In this document: positions 7,396-17,003 of the stretch, in pieces
Numbering within the stretch: the stretch's first letter is position 1
Layout of the letters: every line of letters starts with the position of its first letter
Assembly (NCBI RefSeq): GCF_019966595.1
Contig: NZ_JAINFJ010000001.1
Coordinates: forward strand, 124,001-188,000
Direction: 5' to 3'
DNA from: Oricola indica
GTDB lineage: Bacteria > Pseudomonadota > Alphaproteobacteria > Rhizobiales > Rhizobiaceae
DNA: 64,000 nt
Notes under the pieces: generated by a model
Databases searched by the model: none
Told to the model about the DNA's origin: nothing
The model's input: the letters and a program-made list of their open reading frames with translations, nothing else
Program-made: the position numbers and the translations under genes

Positions 7396-8832
7396 CTAGA
7401 GGACAGGGCCAATCGTGGCGATTACATTGTTCCAGATGCGCCGATACGCAGGCCATGCGGCGACCAGACCAAGGGTTACGGGATCCGATTGGAGGATGTA
7501 GTCCTCCTGGCGGTCGCGCACGGCGCGGGTCACGCCCTGATCCTGCAGCAGGATGTTGTTTTCATAGTTCAGATCGAAGCTGCGAATATCGAGGTTCGAT
7601 GATCCGATGAGACACACCTTGCCGTCCAGTGTCAGCGTTTTGGCGTGCAGGAGACCACCTTTGAACTCATGGATCTCGCATCCGGCCGACAGCAGTTTGC
7701 GATAATAGCTCCGGCTCGCAGCCGCGACGATCCAGCTATCGTTCACCTTGGGAAAGATAAGCGTCACCGCCACCCCGCGATGCGCCGCGGAACACAAGGC
7801 TTCGAGCACCGTCGCATCCGGCACGAAATACGGGGTTGATAGCGTCAGACTGTCTCGCGCGCACGAGATGAGGGCAGCAAAGAGCTGAGGCGTGGCACCC
7901 CGGCGCTCGGTTGGACCGTCCCCCATCACCTGCGCGGGAAACCCGTCTTCGACCGGGCTCGCACTCACGGTGAAATCATCGAGCGTGTCGCCGGTTGCCT
8001 GCATCCAGTCGCTGATGAACAGCAATTCGTTCTGCGCGACGATGGCGCCTTCGAACCGCAGCATGATATCGACCCAGGGGGCATATTTGGCTTTGACACG
8101 AAATTCCGGGTCGGCGGAGTTTCGGCTACCGCAATAGGTGATCTTGCTGTCTATGACCGTGATCTTGCGGTGATTGCGCAGATCGATGCGACTCTTCAGC
8201 AGCGTGCGGACCGGATTATCCAGCGGCAGGGCCACAGCCATCTGCACCCCCACATCTTTCATCTGTTGCCAAAGTGGCGACTTGATCAAAGCGCGCGATC
8301 CCAGGCCGTCCGCCATTGCCCGACAGGTGACCCCGCGCTCTGCGGCGCGGATCAAGGCGTGCGCGATGTCCGTTCCGGTCCGGTCGTCCAACCAGATGTA
8401 ATAGAGCACCTGAACATGGCTTTGCGCAGCGTCGATATCCGCGATCAGGCGCGCATTCGTTTCGGCCGCGTCGGCCATCAATTCGGCACGATTTCCGGCA
8501 ACCGGATGGAATCCGTTGATCGAACCCGCATATCGAAACGCCGGCTTGTAGAATGGATCGATCAGTCGTTCTGTATCCTCCGGCGCTCCCATCAGGTGGG
8601 ACGCATGGGCGCGGATCTGATCGAAAATTTCCCTGTGTCGCTTGTCCGCATGGCTCCCAAGGTCGATTTCGCCAAACAAAAAATAGACGACGCTGCCGAT
8701 ATAGGGCAGCACCACCAGAACAACGAACCACGCAAGCCGCGCCTGCGGGGAAAGATCATCCCGCAACAAGATGCGGAATGTGAAAGCGATGATGATCAGC
8801 AAATGAAGGGCGAGCAGCAGCGTCGCCATCAT
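7396..8832 (-). CDS. cls: Cardiolipin synthase (phospholipase D superfamily)
   Basis: 478 residues from ATG 8832 (the frame is open further upstream; this start gives the usual length and has SD GGAGA). Two N-terminal transmembrane helices (LLLALHLLIIIAFTFRIL, then WFVVLVVLPYIGSVVYFLFG) are followed by two PLD HKD motifs: HRKITVID with downstream GSRN, and HAKTLTLD with GSSN. It condenses two phosphatidylglycerols to cardiolipin and glycerol at the inner membrane. Its neighbours MscS, MprF, HdeD-like and bo3 oxidase make an envelope-stress context. Confidence 0.93.
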   Translation of the reverse strand: MMATLLLALHLLIIIAFTFRILLRDDLSPQARLAWFVVLVVLPYIGSVVYFLFGEIDLGSHADKRHREIFDQIRAHASHLMGAPEDTERLIDPFYKPAFRYAGSINGFHPVAGNRAELMADAAETNARLIADIDAAQSHVQVLYYIWLDDRTGTDIAHALIRAAERGVTCRAMADGLGSRALIKSPLWQQMKDVGVQMAVALPLDNPVRTLLKSRIDLRNHRKITVIDSKITYCGSRNSADPEFRVKAKYAPWVDIMLRFEGAIVAQNELLFISDWMQATGDTLDDFTVSASPVEDGFPAQVMGDGPTERRGATPQLFAALISCARDSLTLSTPYFVPDATVLEALCSAAHRGVAVTLIFPKVNDSWIVAAASRSYYRKLLSAGCEIHEFKGGLLHAKTLTLDGKVCLIGSSNLDIRSFDLNYENNILLQDQGVTRAVRDRQEDYILQSDPVTLGLVAAWPAYRRIWNNVIATIGPVL

Positions 8833-9027
8833 GCGGTCTCCGTGAATGCAATCCCGCTCACCATGGGCGGATGATCCGGTATACGTAGCGCAAGAAAGGA
8901 TCGATGGACATGCGCCGCGAAGGTGAGCGACGCCGTCGCCTTCGAGATACACGGCGAGACCGGCTGCGATGCAAGGGGTGCCGCTGTCGCCACGCCCCTC
9001 GCCCGCACCTTGGTCAATATCGCGATC

Positions 9028-10740
9028 CTATCGAAGGAAATTGTCGCGCAGAAGCGAGACGACCTCGCGCGCACGGCCATCGAGTACGGCCTTGACGCCG
9101 AACAGCGTGGTCGAGGCAACCTGACCAGCCTCCACCTTGGGTGGCATGACCAGCTCCATCCGGTTCACGCGCACATCAAGGATGGCCGGACCGTCGGCAG
9201 CGAGCCATTGTGTCATCGCCGCCTCCAGGTCGTTTGCATTCTCGACACTCCAGCCTTGCAGCCCGCAAACCTCGGCCAGCTTTGCGAAATCGGGGTTTTC
9301 CAACCCGGTAAAACTGTCGAGCAAGCCTTCGACCCTCTGCTCCATCTCTACAAAGCCGAGGGAACCGTTGTTGTAGATCAGTATCTTGACCGGCAGTTTC
9401 TCCTGCTTGAGCGTCAGCAGGTCGCCCATCAGCATGGTCATGCCGCCGTCGCCGCTCATCGAGATGATCTGACGGCCGGGATAGGCAGCCGCCACCCCCA
9501 TGGCCTGCGGATAGGCATTGGCCATCGTGCCGTGCAGCAGGCTGGTCAGGAAACGCCTCTTGCCGTTCGCCGTCAGATGGCGCAGCAGCCACACCATGGG
9601 CGATCCGCCATCGGCGGTGAAGACCGCATCCTTAGCCGCCAGACGGTCGAGCGTTCGGGTGACGAATTGCGGGTGGATCAGCGACGGATCGCTTTCCTCG
9701 GCCTCGTCCTCATAGCCTTCGAGGTCCTTCTTCCACCGCTTGCGCGCGGCCTCCAGATGCGAGGTGTCGTCCTTCTGGTCCAGCCGGTCGAGCAGCGCGT
9801 CGATGGTCGGACCGACATCGCCGACAAGGCCCATCCCAACCGGCGCGCGCCGTCCGATATGCGCCGGGTCGCGGTCGACCTGGATGATCTTGTCCGAGCC
9901 CGGATAAAACTGCGTGTAGGCGAAATCCGTGCCCAGGCAGAGCATCACATCGGCCGCGTCCACGGCTTCGACACCCGCCTTGTTGCCCAGGATGCCGATC
10001 ATGCCGACATTGTAGTCATTGTCGGGCTCGATGAATTCCTTCGAGCGGCTGGTGTGGGCGATCGGCGCGGCAAGTTTCCGGGCCAATGCCACAAGCTGGG
10101 GCTTGGCCTCGCGGGCGCCGATCCCGGCATAAAGCGTGACGGTTCCCGCCGAATTGAGCCGCTCGGCGAGCGCGTCGAGCTCTTCGTCGGCGGGACGCAG
10201 GCGCGACTTCGGGCGATGGACGGACCAGGCAAGGTCATCTTTCGTATCTTCCTCGAACATGTCGCCATTGACGATGACGACCGCAACGCCGCCCTTGGTC
10301 AGCGCTGCCTGCGCGGCCTGCACGGTGATGCGGCGCGCCTGATCGGGATGAGAGATATATTCGCAGAACACGCTGTGCTGCTCGTAGATCTTGCGCTGGT
10401 CCACCTCTTGCGGGAATCCCAGCCCGACCTCGGGGCGCGCCACGTCCGAAGCGATGAGAACGACCGGAGCGCCGTTGCGGTGGCTCTCGAAAAGCCCGTT
10501 GACGAAGTGCAGCGATCCCGGTCCACAGGTGCCCGCGCAAACAGCCAGTTCGCCGGTGAAATAGGCCTCGCCGCCCGCAGCCAGCCCGCCCGCTTCTTCG
10601 TGGCGCACATGCACCCAGCGAAGGTCGGACCGGCGCACCGCATCGGTAAAGTGATTGATGGTGTCGCCCACGATGCCCCAGCAGCGCTTTGCGCCTGCCT
10701 CGACAAGGGCGTCCACGACGATATCGGAAACCTTGGTCAT
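9028..10740 (-). CDS. poxB: Thiamine-diphosphate enzyme, PoxB-like pyruvate:quinone oxidoreductase
   Basis: 570 residues, nearly the length of E. coli PoxB (572). The N-terminus has WGIVGDTINH and RHEEAGGLAAG (activating Glu at 48-49), followed by ELAVCAGTCGPGSLHFVNGLF as in PoxB. The central FAD domain includes IIQVDRDPAHIGRR. The ThDP/Mg motif is GDGG...NNGSLGFVEME. The C-terminus (DGRAREVVSLLRDNFLR) resembles the PoxB membrane-binding tail. It would oxidise pyruvate to acetate and CO2 and feed electrons to the quinone pool, which fits the bo3 quinol oxidase operon 9 kb away. Other ThDP oxidases/decarboxylases remain possible. Confidence 0.82.
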   Translation of the reverse strand: MTKVSDIVVDALVEAGAKRCWGIVGDTINHFTDAVRRSDLRWVHVRHEEAGGLAAGGEAYFTGELAVCAGTCGPGSLHFVNGLFESHRNGAPVVLIASDVARPEVGLGFPQEVDQRKIYEQHSVFCEYISHPDQARRITVQAAQAALTKGGVAVVIVNGDMFEEDTKDDLAWSVHRPKSRLRPADEELDALAERLNSAGTVTLYAGIGAREAKPQLVALARKLAAPIAHTSRSKEFIEPDNDYNVGMIGILGNKAGVEAVDAADVMLCLGTDFAYTQFYPGSDKIIQVDRDPAHIGRRAPVGMGLVGDVGPTIDALLDRLDQKDDTSHLEAARKRWKKDLEGYEDEAEESDPSLIHPQFVTRTLDRLAAKDAVFTADGGSPMVWLLRHLTANGKRRFLTSLLHGTMANAYPQAMGVAAAYPGRQIISMSGDGGMTMLMGDLLTLKQEKLPVKILIYNNGSLGFVEMEQRVEGLLDSFTGLENPDFAKLAEVCGLQGWSVENANDLEAAMTQWLAADGPAILDVRVNRMELVMPPKVEAGQVASTTLFGVKAVLDGRAREVVSLLRDNFLR

Positions 10741-10767
10741 CTCTTCTGTCCTTCCAGAATGCTTTGT

Positions 10768-12399
10768 TTATCTCGACCGTGCCCGGGCAAGGTCGATGGC
10801 GGGACGGAAACTCTCCGCCTGCGCCGCGCGCCAGAAATCGGCGTAAATCGTGTCGTCCGGCGCATCGAGAAGCGCACCTTCGGGGAGGAAGGGATGAACC
10901 TGATCCATCGGCACGGCCTTTTCAGGCCCGCTGCGATGCATCAGATGGTGCGGCTCCAACTCGCCGGGATGGTTCAGTCCGGCGGACGCAACGATCTCCA
11001 TCAAGGCATCGACAGTCTTGTCGTGAAACCGGGCAGACCGTTCGCCCTGGACCTCCGGCACCAGACCCCGCTGCCGGCCCGGGTCCTGAGCGGTGACACC
11101 GGTGGGACACGTGCCGAGGTGGCAGCGTTGGGCCTGGATGCAGCCGACCGAAAACATGAAGGCGCGCGCCGCGTTACACCAATCGGCGCCCTGCGCGATG
11201 TTTCGTGCCAGCCCCATGCCGGAATAGACTTTACCGCTGGCCGCCAGCCTGATCCGTGATTTGACACCTGCACCCACGAGTGCGTTGCGCATCAGGATCA
11301 ACCCTTCGGACAGAGGCATACCGACCCAGTCGGACAGTTCGAGCGGCGCCGCGCCCGTACCGCCCTCGCCGCCGTCGACAACGATGAAATCGGGATGGAT
11401 TCCCGTTTCGATGATTGCCTTCATGATGGCGAAAGGTTCGTGCGGCTGCCCGATGCAAAGCTTCAGTCCTACGGGCTTGCCTCCGGACAACTCGCGCATC
11501 TTCGCGGCAAACTCGAGCATCTCGATTGGCGTGGAAAAGGCGGAGTGGCCGCGCGGCGAAAGGCAATCCTGATGGGCGGGAACCTGCCGGATATTTGCGA
11601 TTTCCTCGGTCACCTTGGCGGCGGGTAAAAGGCCCCCATGGCCCGGCTTCGCTCCCTGGCTCAGCTTGATCTCGGTCATCTTGACCTCGTCGCGCTGCGC
11701 GGTTTCGGCGAACTTGCCGGGATCGAAATTGCCGTCCTTGTCGCGTGCTCCGAAATAGCCTGACCCGAGCTCCCACACGATGTCGCCACCGTTTTCGAGG
11801 TGATAGGGCGAGAGCCCTCCTTCCCCCGTATCGTGATAGTATCCGCCCTTTCTGGCGCCCAGGTTCAGGGCGCGTACGGCATTGGCCGAAAGAGCCCCAA
11901 AGCTCATGGCGGATATGTTCAGAACCGACGCCGAGTAAGGCTTGCTGCATTGATCGGAGCCGACATCCACACGAGGTGACTTGACCGGGTCCCTGGTGGG
12001 CGCGATGGAGTGCCCGACCCAGTGATAGGTGTCTTCTTCGGTGTTGCGCTCTGTTCCGAAAGGCTGCGTGTCGGTCTGCCCCTCGGCGCGGGCATGAACA
12101 AGTCGCCGAGCGGCAAGGGAAAAGGGCGTTCCGCCAAGATCGTCCTCGACGATATAGCTGTGAAGATAGGGGCGCAGGTCATAGAACAGCCACCTGATCC
12201 GGCCCGCGACGGGATAATTGCGGGTGATCGTCCAGCGCGACTGAAAGACATCGTAAAGCCCGAGCGCCACGACAAGCGCCATTGCCAGACCGATCCAGAA
12301 CCATCCGAGGGCTAGGGAAACCACAGCCAGGACCGCCGCGACGATCGGCACCACCGCCCGTTTGGACATGTCGAGAAGGCTCATCAGGCTGTTGTTCAT
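10768..12399 (-). CDS. Membrane-anchored FMN-binding glutamate synthase family protein
   Basis: 543 residues from ATG 12399; a further ATG 24 bp upstream is possible. Two N-terminal transmembrane segments (about residues 12-48) precede a GltB central-domain-like TIM barrel. The FMN region reads VVDGGEGGTGAAP, and the iron-sulfur cysteines appear in SVGCIQAQRCHLGTCPTG, spaced as in the 3Fe-4S site of glutamate synthase. There is no glutaminase (amidotransferase) domain, so it is not a complete GOGAT large subunit. Stand-alone proteins of this type are common but functionally unclear. It lies 27 bp upstream of and co-directional with the poxB-like gene, so the two probably share a transcript. 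Confidence 0.85.
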   Translation of the reverse strand: MNNSLMSLLDMSKRAVVPIVAAVLAVVSLALGWFWIGLAMALVVALGLYDVFQSRWTITRNYPVAGRIRWLFYDLRPYLHSYIVEDDLGGTPFSLAARRLVHARAEGQTDTQPFGTERNTEEDTYHWVGHSIAPTRDPVKSPRVDVGSDQCSKPYSASVLNISAMSFGALSANAVRALNLGARKGGYYHDTGEGGLSPYHLENGGDIVWELGSGYFGARDKDGNFDPGKFAETAQRDEVKMTEIKLSQGAKPGHGGLLPAAKVTEEIANIRQVPAHQDCLSPRGHSAFSTPIEMLEFAAKMRELSGGKPVGLKLCIGQPHEPFAIMKAIIETGIHPDFIVVDGGEGGTGAAPLELSDWVGMPLSEGLILMRNALVGAGVKSRIRLAASGKVYSGMGLARNIAQGADWCNAARAFMFSVGCIQAQRCHLGTCPTGVTAQDPGRQRGLVPEVQGERSARFHDKTVDALMEIVASAGLNHPGELEPHHLMHRSGPEKAVPMDQVHPFLPEGALLDAPDDTIYADFWRAAQAESFRPAIDLARARSR

Positions 12400-12438
12400 G
12401 GGGGCTTTATTCCTGTCCTGCAATCAATGCGATAACGC

Positions 12439-12471
12439 CAAGGTCGGCCAAATGATCCAAGGCCGGCCTTG
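12439..12471. other. Stem-loop downstream of mscS
   Basis: CAAGGTCGGCC at 12439-12449 pairs with GGCCGGCCTTG at 12461-12471 (11 bp, one G-T pair, 11-nt loop). Plus-strand sequence after it is T-rich, but both flanking genes are on the minus strand, where no U-tract follows. It is thus a possible stabiliser or Rho-independent signal in antisense orientation. Confidence 0.4.
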
Positions 12472-12490
12472 TTTGAGTTTTTCTGCAATC

Positions 12491-13381
12491 TTACTTTTTT
12501 GTGATGTCCGTGCTCGAGGCGTCGTTTTCGCGCTCCGGCAATTCCTTGATCAGGACATTCTGATAGGCATAGGGAATCTCGATCCCTTCCGCATCGAACC
12601 GTTTCTTCACCGCTTCGAGCACTTCATTCCTGACCCCGGCCGCAACACCGGAATCCGCGCACCACACGCGCAGGCTGAAATCGACGCTCGAGGCGCCCAG
12701 ATTGGTGACCGGACAGCTGACGACTTCTTCAATATCGGAAATTCCCGATGCAATCTCCAGGATCAGCGCGCGCGCGGTATCGATATCGGAATCGTAGCTG
12801 ACCGAGATCGGAATCATCGCCATGGTCCGCAGTTCCCGCGCTGACAGATTGACCATGGTCGCGCTCGATATCGAAGAATTGGAGATGATTACCCGGCGAT
12901 TGTCGTAGGTTTTCAGGATCGTGTAGCCGAGCGACACGTCCTCCACGATGCCGGTTTCCACGCCGGTCGGCGCGCTGATCTGCAATTTGTCGCCGAGCCG
13001 GAACGGGCGATAAAAAATCAGACTGAAGCCCGCCACGAAATTCGACAAGGTCGATTGCGCGGCCAGGCCGAAAACCACCGAAGCAACCGAAACGCTCGCC
13101 AGCAGCGCGGTGGCAAGACGGTCAAGGGCCGGGATCATGTGCGCATAAAGCATGAAGATCAGGATCCAGACGAAGGCGCTCGCGACTTTCGAAAGGAACG
13201 CAATCGCCATGCGGTCGAGGCGATTATCGTGGTCGCGCTCTACGATCACATGGATCATCCGTTTGAGAATGTGTGACAGCAGCAGACCGCCGATCCAGAA
13301 CAACGCCAGGATGATCAGGGCGCCCGACCAAGTGTCGGGACGCAGATGCATCGCCCAGCCCTGCACGATTTCCCGGTTCAT
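12491..13381 (-). CDS. mscS: Small-conductance mechanosensitive channel (MscS family)
   Basis: 296 residues from ATG 13381, chosen for the SD AAGGAGA 8 bp upstream. Three transmembrane helices: residues 19-39, 59-79 and the pore helix region FGLAAQSTLSNFVAGFSLIFYR, which is the MscS TM3 signature. The beta domain follows (FRLGDKLQI, NRRVIISNSSISSATMVN). The channel opens on membrane tension during hypo-osmotic shock and vents solutes, complementing the choline/betaine accumulation genes elsewhere in the window. Confidence 0.92.
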   Translation of the reverse strand: MNREIVQGWAMHLRPDTWSGALIILALFWIGGLLLSHILKRMIHVIVERDHDNRLDRMAIAFLSKVASAFVWILIFMLYAHMIPALDRLATALLASVSVASVVFGLAAQSTLSNFVAGFSLIFYRPFRLGDKLQISAPTGVETGIVEDVSLGYTILKTYDNRRVIISNSSISSATMVNLSARELRTMAMIPISVSYDSDIDTARALILEIASGISDIEEVVSCPVTNLGASSVDFSLRVWCADSGVAAGVRNEVLEAVKKRFDAEGIEIPYAYQNVLIKELPERENDASSTDITKK

Positions 13382-13718
13382 CCATTTCTCCTTGCGCGAT
13401 GAGGGTTTATCCGCGGACACACTACAGCAGCAGGCGCAACCTTCCAGTGCGGTGTGCGCGTCCTTGAGAACAGAGCCATGACATGGCCTTCAGGGCCTCC
13501 GCCAGAGACCTGTCCGCTGAAGGGACGGCTTGGCGGTATCCAGGCATAGACAAGATCAATGCTGCGGGCCCGCCATCTTGGACGGCGGGTTTTCTCGTTT
13601 CCACAGAAGGACTTGGCGAACTTGTCGCACATGTAAGGTTTCCGAAAAGCTGGTGCAGGAGAGCGCGCCTAGATGTTTTTGCAACGACACGAATTGCAGC
13701 ATCCAGGGAACCACCGAC
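13382..13718. other. Divergent intergenic region between mscS and patatin genes
   Basis: 337 bp without a recognisable protein gene. It should hold both promoters and contains a plus-strand terminator-like element (separate entry) that no upstream plus-strand gene accounts for. Confidence 0.5.
13569..13600 (+). terminator. Orphan terminator-like hairpin, possible small RNA end
   Basis: CCCGCC (13569-13574) pairs with GGCGGG (13584-13589) across a 9-nt loop, followed by TTTTCTCGTTT on the plus strand. No protein gene on this strand ends nearby, so it may terminate a small RNA starting within 13400-13560, or attenuate the patatin operon leader. Confidence 0.4.
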
Positions 13719-14840
13719 ATGGCCTCGAAAGAACTGAACGCGCTGGTATTGCAGGGAGGCGGAGCGCTCGGTGCCTATCAGTCCGGCGCATTCGCGGCCC
13801 TGGACGAGGCCGGGTTTTCCTTCGACTGGATCGCAGGCATTTCGATCGGTGCGATCAACGCGGCACTTATCTGCGGAAACCGCAAGGAAGACCGCGTCGC
13901 CGCGCTGGAGACCTTCTGGGACAGGATCACGTCGAACCTGCCGCTATCGGCACCTTTCTGGACACCCGCCGGACGCCGCGCCTTTTCCGAACTCGCCGCG
14001 GCCGAGGTGACGATGGCGGGTGCACCGGGCTTCTTCAGGCCGTGGCCGCCCACCGCGTTCTGGCCGTTCGGTTCCGCGCCGGCCTTGAGCTTCTACGACA
14101 CAGCCCCGCTCGAGACGACGCTGAACGAGCTGGTCGATTTCGACCTTCTCAATGACACGGGACCGCGCCTGTGTGTCGGCTCCACAGACGTCGAGACCGG
14201 GAACTTCAGGTATTTCGACAGCCGCACCACGCGGATCGACGCCCGCCACATCATGGCCAGCGGCGCCCTGCCCCCGGGCTTTCCGCCGGTGGAAATCGAC
14301 GGGCGCTACTACTGGGACGGCGGCCTCGTGTCGAACACCCCTCTGCAATACGTCATGGAACAGGTCGAGGGCGACCAGCCACTGTGTGTGTTCCAGGTCG
14401 ATCTTTTCAATGCGCGGGGCGAACTTCCAAAGGATGTCATCGGCGTACAGCAGCGCGAAAAGGACATCCGCTATTCCAGCCGGACCCGCCTGACCACGGA
14501 TAGGTACCGCCAGTTGCACGCACTGCAAGCCGCGGCCGCGCGACTTGAAGCGAAACTGCCTGACGCGCTGAAGGACGACCCCGATCTGGCACTGCTGCGC
14601 CGGGCCGGCCCGTCCTGCCCGGTCACGCTGGTCCACCTGATCCACCGCAAACAAGGCTTCGAGGGCAGCGGCAAGGACTACGAGTTCTCGCGCCAGTCGA
14701 AGTCCGACCACTGGGCCGCAGGGATCAGGGACGTCACCCGCACACTCTCTCACAAGTCCTGGAAATCACGCCGCGTGGGGGCTGACGGCCTGCACGTCTT
14801 CGATCTCGGAACACCTGAAGACCAAGGAGTCTCAAAATGA
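13719..14840 (+). CDS. Patatin-like phospholipase family protein
   Basis: 373 residues from ATG 13719 (the open frame extends upstream but the conserved domain begins here). It has the oxyanion loop [11 protein letters not shown] at 10-20, the nucleophile elbow GISIG (GXSXG) near residue 42, and the catalytic Asp motif [13 protein letters not shown] near residue 201, giving the Ser-Asp dyad. The C-terminal third, with [11 protein letters not shown], matches the DUF3734 extension seen in patatin proteins of Proteobacteria. Its stop overlaps the acetoacetate decarboxylase start by ATGA, so it is translationally coupled to ketone-body genes. It may be an acyl-ester hydrolase acting on lipid or a PHB-related substrate (inference). 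Confidence 0.9.
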   Translation: MASKELNALVLQGGGALGAYQSGAFAALDEAGFSFDWIAGISIGAINAALICGNRKEDRVAALETFWDRITSNLPLSAPFWTPAGRRAFSELAAAEVTMAGAPGFFRPWPPTAFWPFGSAPALSFYDTAPLETTLNELVDFDLLNDTGPRLCVGSTDVETGNFRYFDSRTTRIDARHIMASGALPPGFPPVEIDGRYYWDGGLVSNTPLQYVMEQVEGDQPLCVFQVDLFNARGELPKDVIGVQQREKDIRYSSRTRLTTDRYRQLHALQAAAARLEAKLPDALKDDPDLALLRRAGPSCPVTLVHLIHRKQGFEGSGKDYEFSRQSKSDHWAAGIRDVTRTLSHKSWKSRRVGADGLHVFDLGTPEDQGVSK

Positions 14841-15574
14841 ACGCCCATGACCTCGTCGCCAACGCCTTCGCAATGCCGGTCACCAGCCCGTCCTATCCCA
14901 AAGGGCCGTACCGCTTCGTCAATCGCGAATTCCTGACGATCACCTACCGCACCGACATGGACGCCCTGCGCCGGGTCGTGCCCGAACCGCTGCAGGTCAC
15001 CGAGCCGCTGGTGAAGTACGAATTCATCCGCATGCCCGACAGCACCGGTTTCGGCGATTACACCGAAAGCGGCCAGGTGATCCCGGTCACGCTGGATGGC
15101 GTCGCAGGCGGCTACCTCCACTCGATGTTTCTCAACGACGACGCCCCGATCGCCGGAGGCCGCGAAATCTGGGGCTTCCCCAAGAAGCTCGCCGATCCGG
15201 CCCTGAGGGTCGAGAAGGACACGCTGGTCGGCACGCTCGACGTGGGCTCGGTGCGGGTCGCGACCGGCACGATGGGCTACAAGCACCGCGAGCTGGACCA
15301 CGACACCGTGCTGAAGGGCTTCGATGCGCCGAACTTCATGCTCAAGGTCATTCCGCACGTCGATTGCACGCCACGGATCTGCGAACTCGTGCGCTACTAC
15401 ACCAAGGACGTGACGCTGAAAGGCGCCTGGGAAGGCCCGGCGGGCCTTGAGCTGCACCAACACGCGCTGGCCCCGGTGGCCGATCTGCCGGTGTTGGAGG
15501 TCGTATCCGCCGTCCACCTGCTGACCGACCTGACCCTCGGCCTCGGCGAAGTCGTTCACGACTACCTCGCCTGA
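14837..15574 (+). CDS. adc: Acetoacetate decarboxylase
   Basis: 245 residues, the family size. The Schiff-base segment [11 protein letters not shown] places the tandem lysines at 116-117, matching the catalytic Lys/Lys pair (115/116) of the clostridial enzyme. The conserved [14 protein letters not shown] is also present. It converts acetoacetate to acetone and CO2. It sits directly upstream of 3-hydroxybutyrate dehydrogenase, the enzyme producing acetoacetate, so the pair can drain 3-hydroxybutyrate to acetone, or the protein may be a related decarboxylase-like enzyme. Confidence 0.9.
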   Translation: MNAHDLVANAFAMPVTSPSYPKGPYRFVNREFLTITYRTDMDALRRVVPEPLQVTEPLVKYEFIRMPDSTGFGDYTESGQVIPVTLDGVAGGYLHSMFLNDDAPIAGGREIWGFPKKLADPALRVEKDTLVGTLDVGSVRVATGTMGYKHRELDHDTVLKGFDAPNFMLKVIPHVDCTPRICELVRYYTKDVTLKGAWEGPAGLELHQHALAPVADLPVLEVVSAVHLLTDLTLGLGEVVHDYLA

Positions 15575-15608
15575 CCCCCAATTCGACCATCGACAAGGAG
15601 ACAAGACC

Positions 15609-16391
15609 ATGAACCTCAAGGACAAAGTCTGCATCATCACCGGCGCCGCAAGCGGCATCGGACACGGTATCGCCAAGCGCTATGTGGCCGACGGCGCGAA
15701 GGTCGTCATCGCCGACCTGAAGCTGGACGCAGCTCAGAAAGCCGCCGACGAATTGACCGCCCAGGGGCCAGGCGAAGCCATGGCCGTCGAGATGGATGTC
15801 ACCGACGAGGCACAGGTCAATGCCGGTGTCGCCAAGGTGGTCGAAAACTGGGGCAAGATCGACGTACTGGTGTCCAACGCCGGGATCCAGATCGTGCACC
15901 CGCTGGAGGATTTTCCCTTCGACCAGTGGAAGAAGCTCCTGGCAATCCATCTCGACGGGGCCTTCCTGACGTCGAAGGCCGTGATGCCGCACATGCAGAA
16001 GGCCGGCTCGGGTTCGATCATCTTCATGGGCTCTGTCCATTCCAAGGAAGCGAGCCCTCTCAAATCCGCCTATGTCACGGCGAAACACGGCCTGCTCGGG
16101 CTCGCCCGCGTCATCTCGAAGGAAGGCGCGAAGCACGGCATCCGCGCCAACGTCATCTGCCCCGGCTTCGTCAAGACGCCGCTGGTGGAAAAGCAGATCC
16201 CCGAGCAGGCGCACGATCTGGGCATCTCCGAGGAGGAGGTCGTCAACAAGATCATGCTGGGCGAGACCGTGGACCAGGAATTCACGACCATCGAGGACGT
16301 GGCCGAGGTCGCCCATGTCTTCGCCGCCTTCCCCACCAACGCGCTCACCGGCCAGTCGCTGGTCGTCAGTCACGGCTGGTACATGAACTGA
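15609..16391 (+). CDS. bdhA: D-3-hydroxybutyrate dehydrogenase (SDR family)
   Basis: 260 residues. It has a Rossmann motif [10 protein letters not shown] at residues 10-19, VSNAGIQ, a catalytic Ser in GSVHS, and YVTAK for the Tyr/Lys pair. The C-terminal [18 protein letters not shown] closely follows bacterial BdhA ends. It interconverts 3-hydroxybutyrate and acetoacetate with NAD. An SD-like AAGGAG lies upstream. It is the third gene of the patatin-adc-bdhA unit and suggests polyhydroxybutyrate turnover. Confidence 0.9.
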   Translation: MNLKDKVCIITGAASGIGHGIAKRYVADGAKVVIADLKLDAAQKAADELTAQGPGEAMAVEMDVTDEAQVNAGVAKVVENWGKIDVLVSNAGIQIVHPLEDFPFDQWKKLLAIHLDGAFLTSKAVMPHMQKAGSGSIIFMGSVHSKEASPLKSAYVTAKHGLLGLARVISKEGAKHGIRANVICPGFVKTPLVEKQIPEQAHDLGISEEEVVNKIMLGETVDQEFTTIEDVAEVAHVFAAFPTNALTGQSLVVSHGWYMN

Positions 16392-16478
16392 CCGCCTGAA
16401 CGGCAAAGGGTGGACGGCCTCGATACCTCTCACGACCCGTCCACCCGACACCCACACAACCTTGAAAAGGAGAATACC

Positions 16479-17003
16479 ATGTCAGAACTGATCGTCATCG
16501 GGTACGAAACACCCGAAAAGGCCGAAGAGGCCCGCACCGAACTGATGACCATGACCCGGGAATACCTGGTCGATGTGGCCGACGCGGTCGTCGCCGTGGC
16601 GGACCAAAAAGGCAACGTCAAGCTCAACCAGATGGTCAACATGTGGACCGCCGGGGCCACCGGCGGAGCGTTTTGGGGCTTGCTGATCGGAATGATCTTC
16701 TTCAATCCGCTTCTGGGCGTCGCCGTGGGTGCCGGGGCGGGTGCGCTTTCGGGCGCGCTCACCGATTACGGGATCAATGACGGCTTCATGAAGGACGTGG
16801 CCGGTGTCCTGCAACCGGGTCAGGCCGCGCTGTTCATGATGGTGCGGGCCAATGCGTCCGACAAGGTCATCGAGCGGCTGGGCGAACATGGCGGCCAGGT
16901 GCTGCGCACCAACCTCGACAGAGATGCCGAAAACCATCTGAGGAAGGCCTTCGACGACGCGCACAAGGCCGAGGTCGTCGCATCCGCGCCGGGACAGCAA
17001 TGA
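16479..17003 (+). CDS. DUF1269-domain membrane protein
   Basis: 174 residues from ATG 16479 with SD AAAAGGAGA. Residues 1-50 (MSELIVIGYETPEKAEEART) and a glycine-rich hydrophobic hairpin at about 60-95 (FWGLLIGMIFFNPLLGVAVG) are the DUF1269 hallmarks. The C-terminal half (FMMVRANASDKVIERLGEHG) is soluble. Function unknown; such proteins occur next to small stress-related membrane proteins. It overlaps the next small gene by ATGA. Confidence 0.85.
   Translation: MSELIVIGYETPEKAEEARTELMTMTREYLVDVADAVVAVADQKGNVKLNQMVNMWTAGATGGAFWGLLIGMIFFNPLLGVAVGAGAGALSGALTDYGINDGFMKDVAGVLQPGQAALFMMVRANASDKVIERLGEHGGQVLRTNLDRDAENHLRKAFDDAHKAEVVASAPGQQ

Noticed and set aside
7177-7602. Possible gene or insertion-sequence remnant in the gap upstream of the sugar operon
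   Set aside because: No transposase or other family motif is recognisable, and half of the frame is antisense to cardiolipin synthase.
8923-11259. A 778-codon plus-strand open frame opposite the poxB-like and FMN glutamate-synthase genes
   Set aside because: It is the mirror frame of two clearly conserved genes in high-GC DNA, has low-complexity Arg/His-rich sequence and no recognisable domain.
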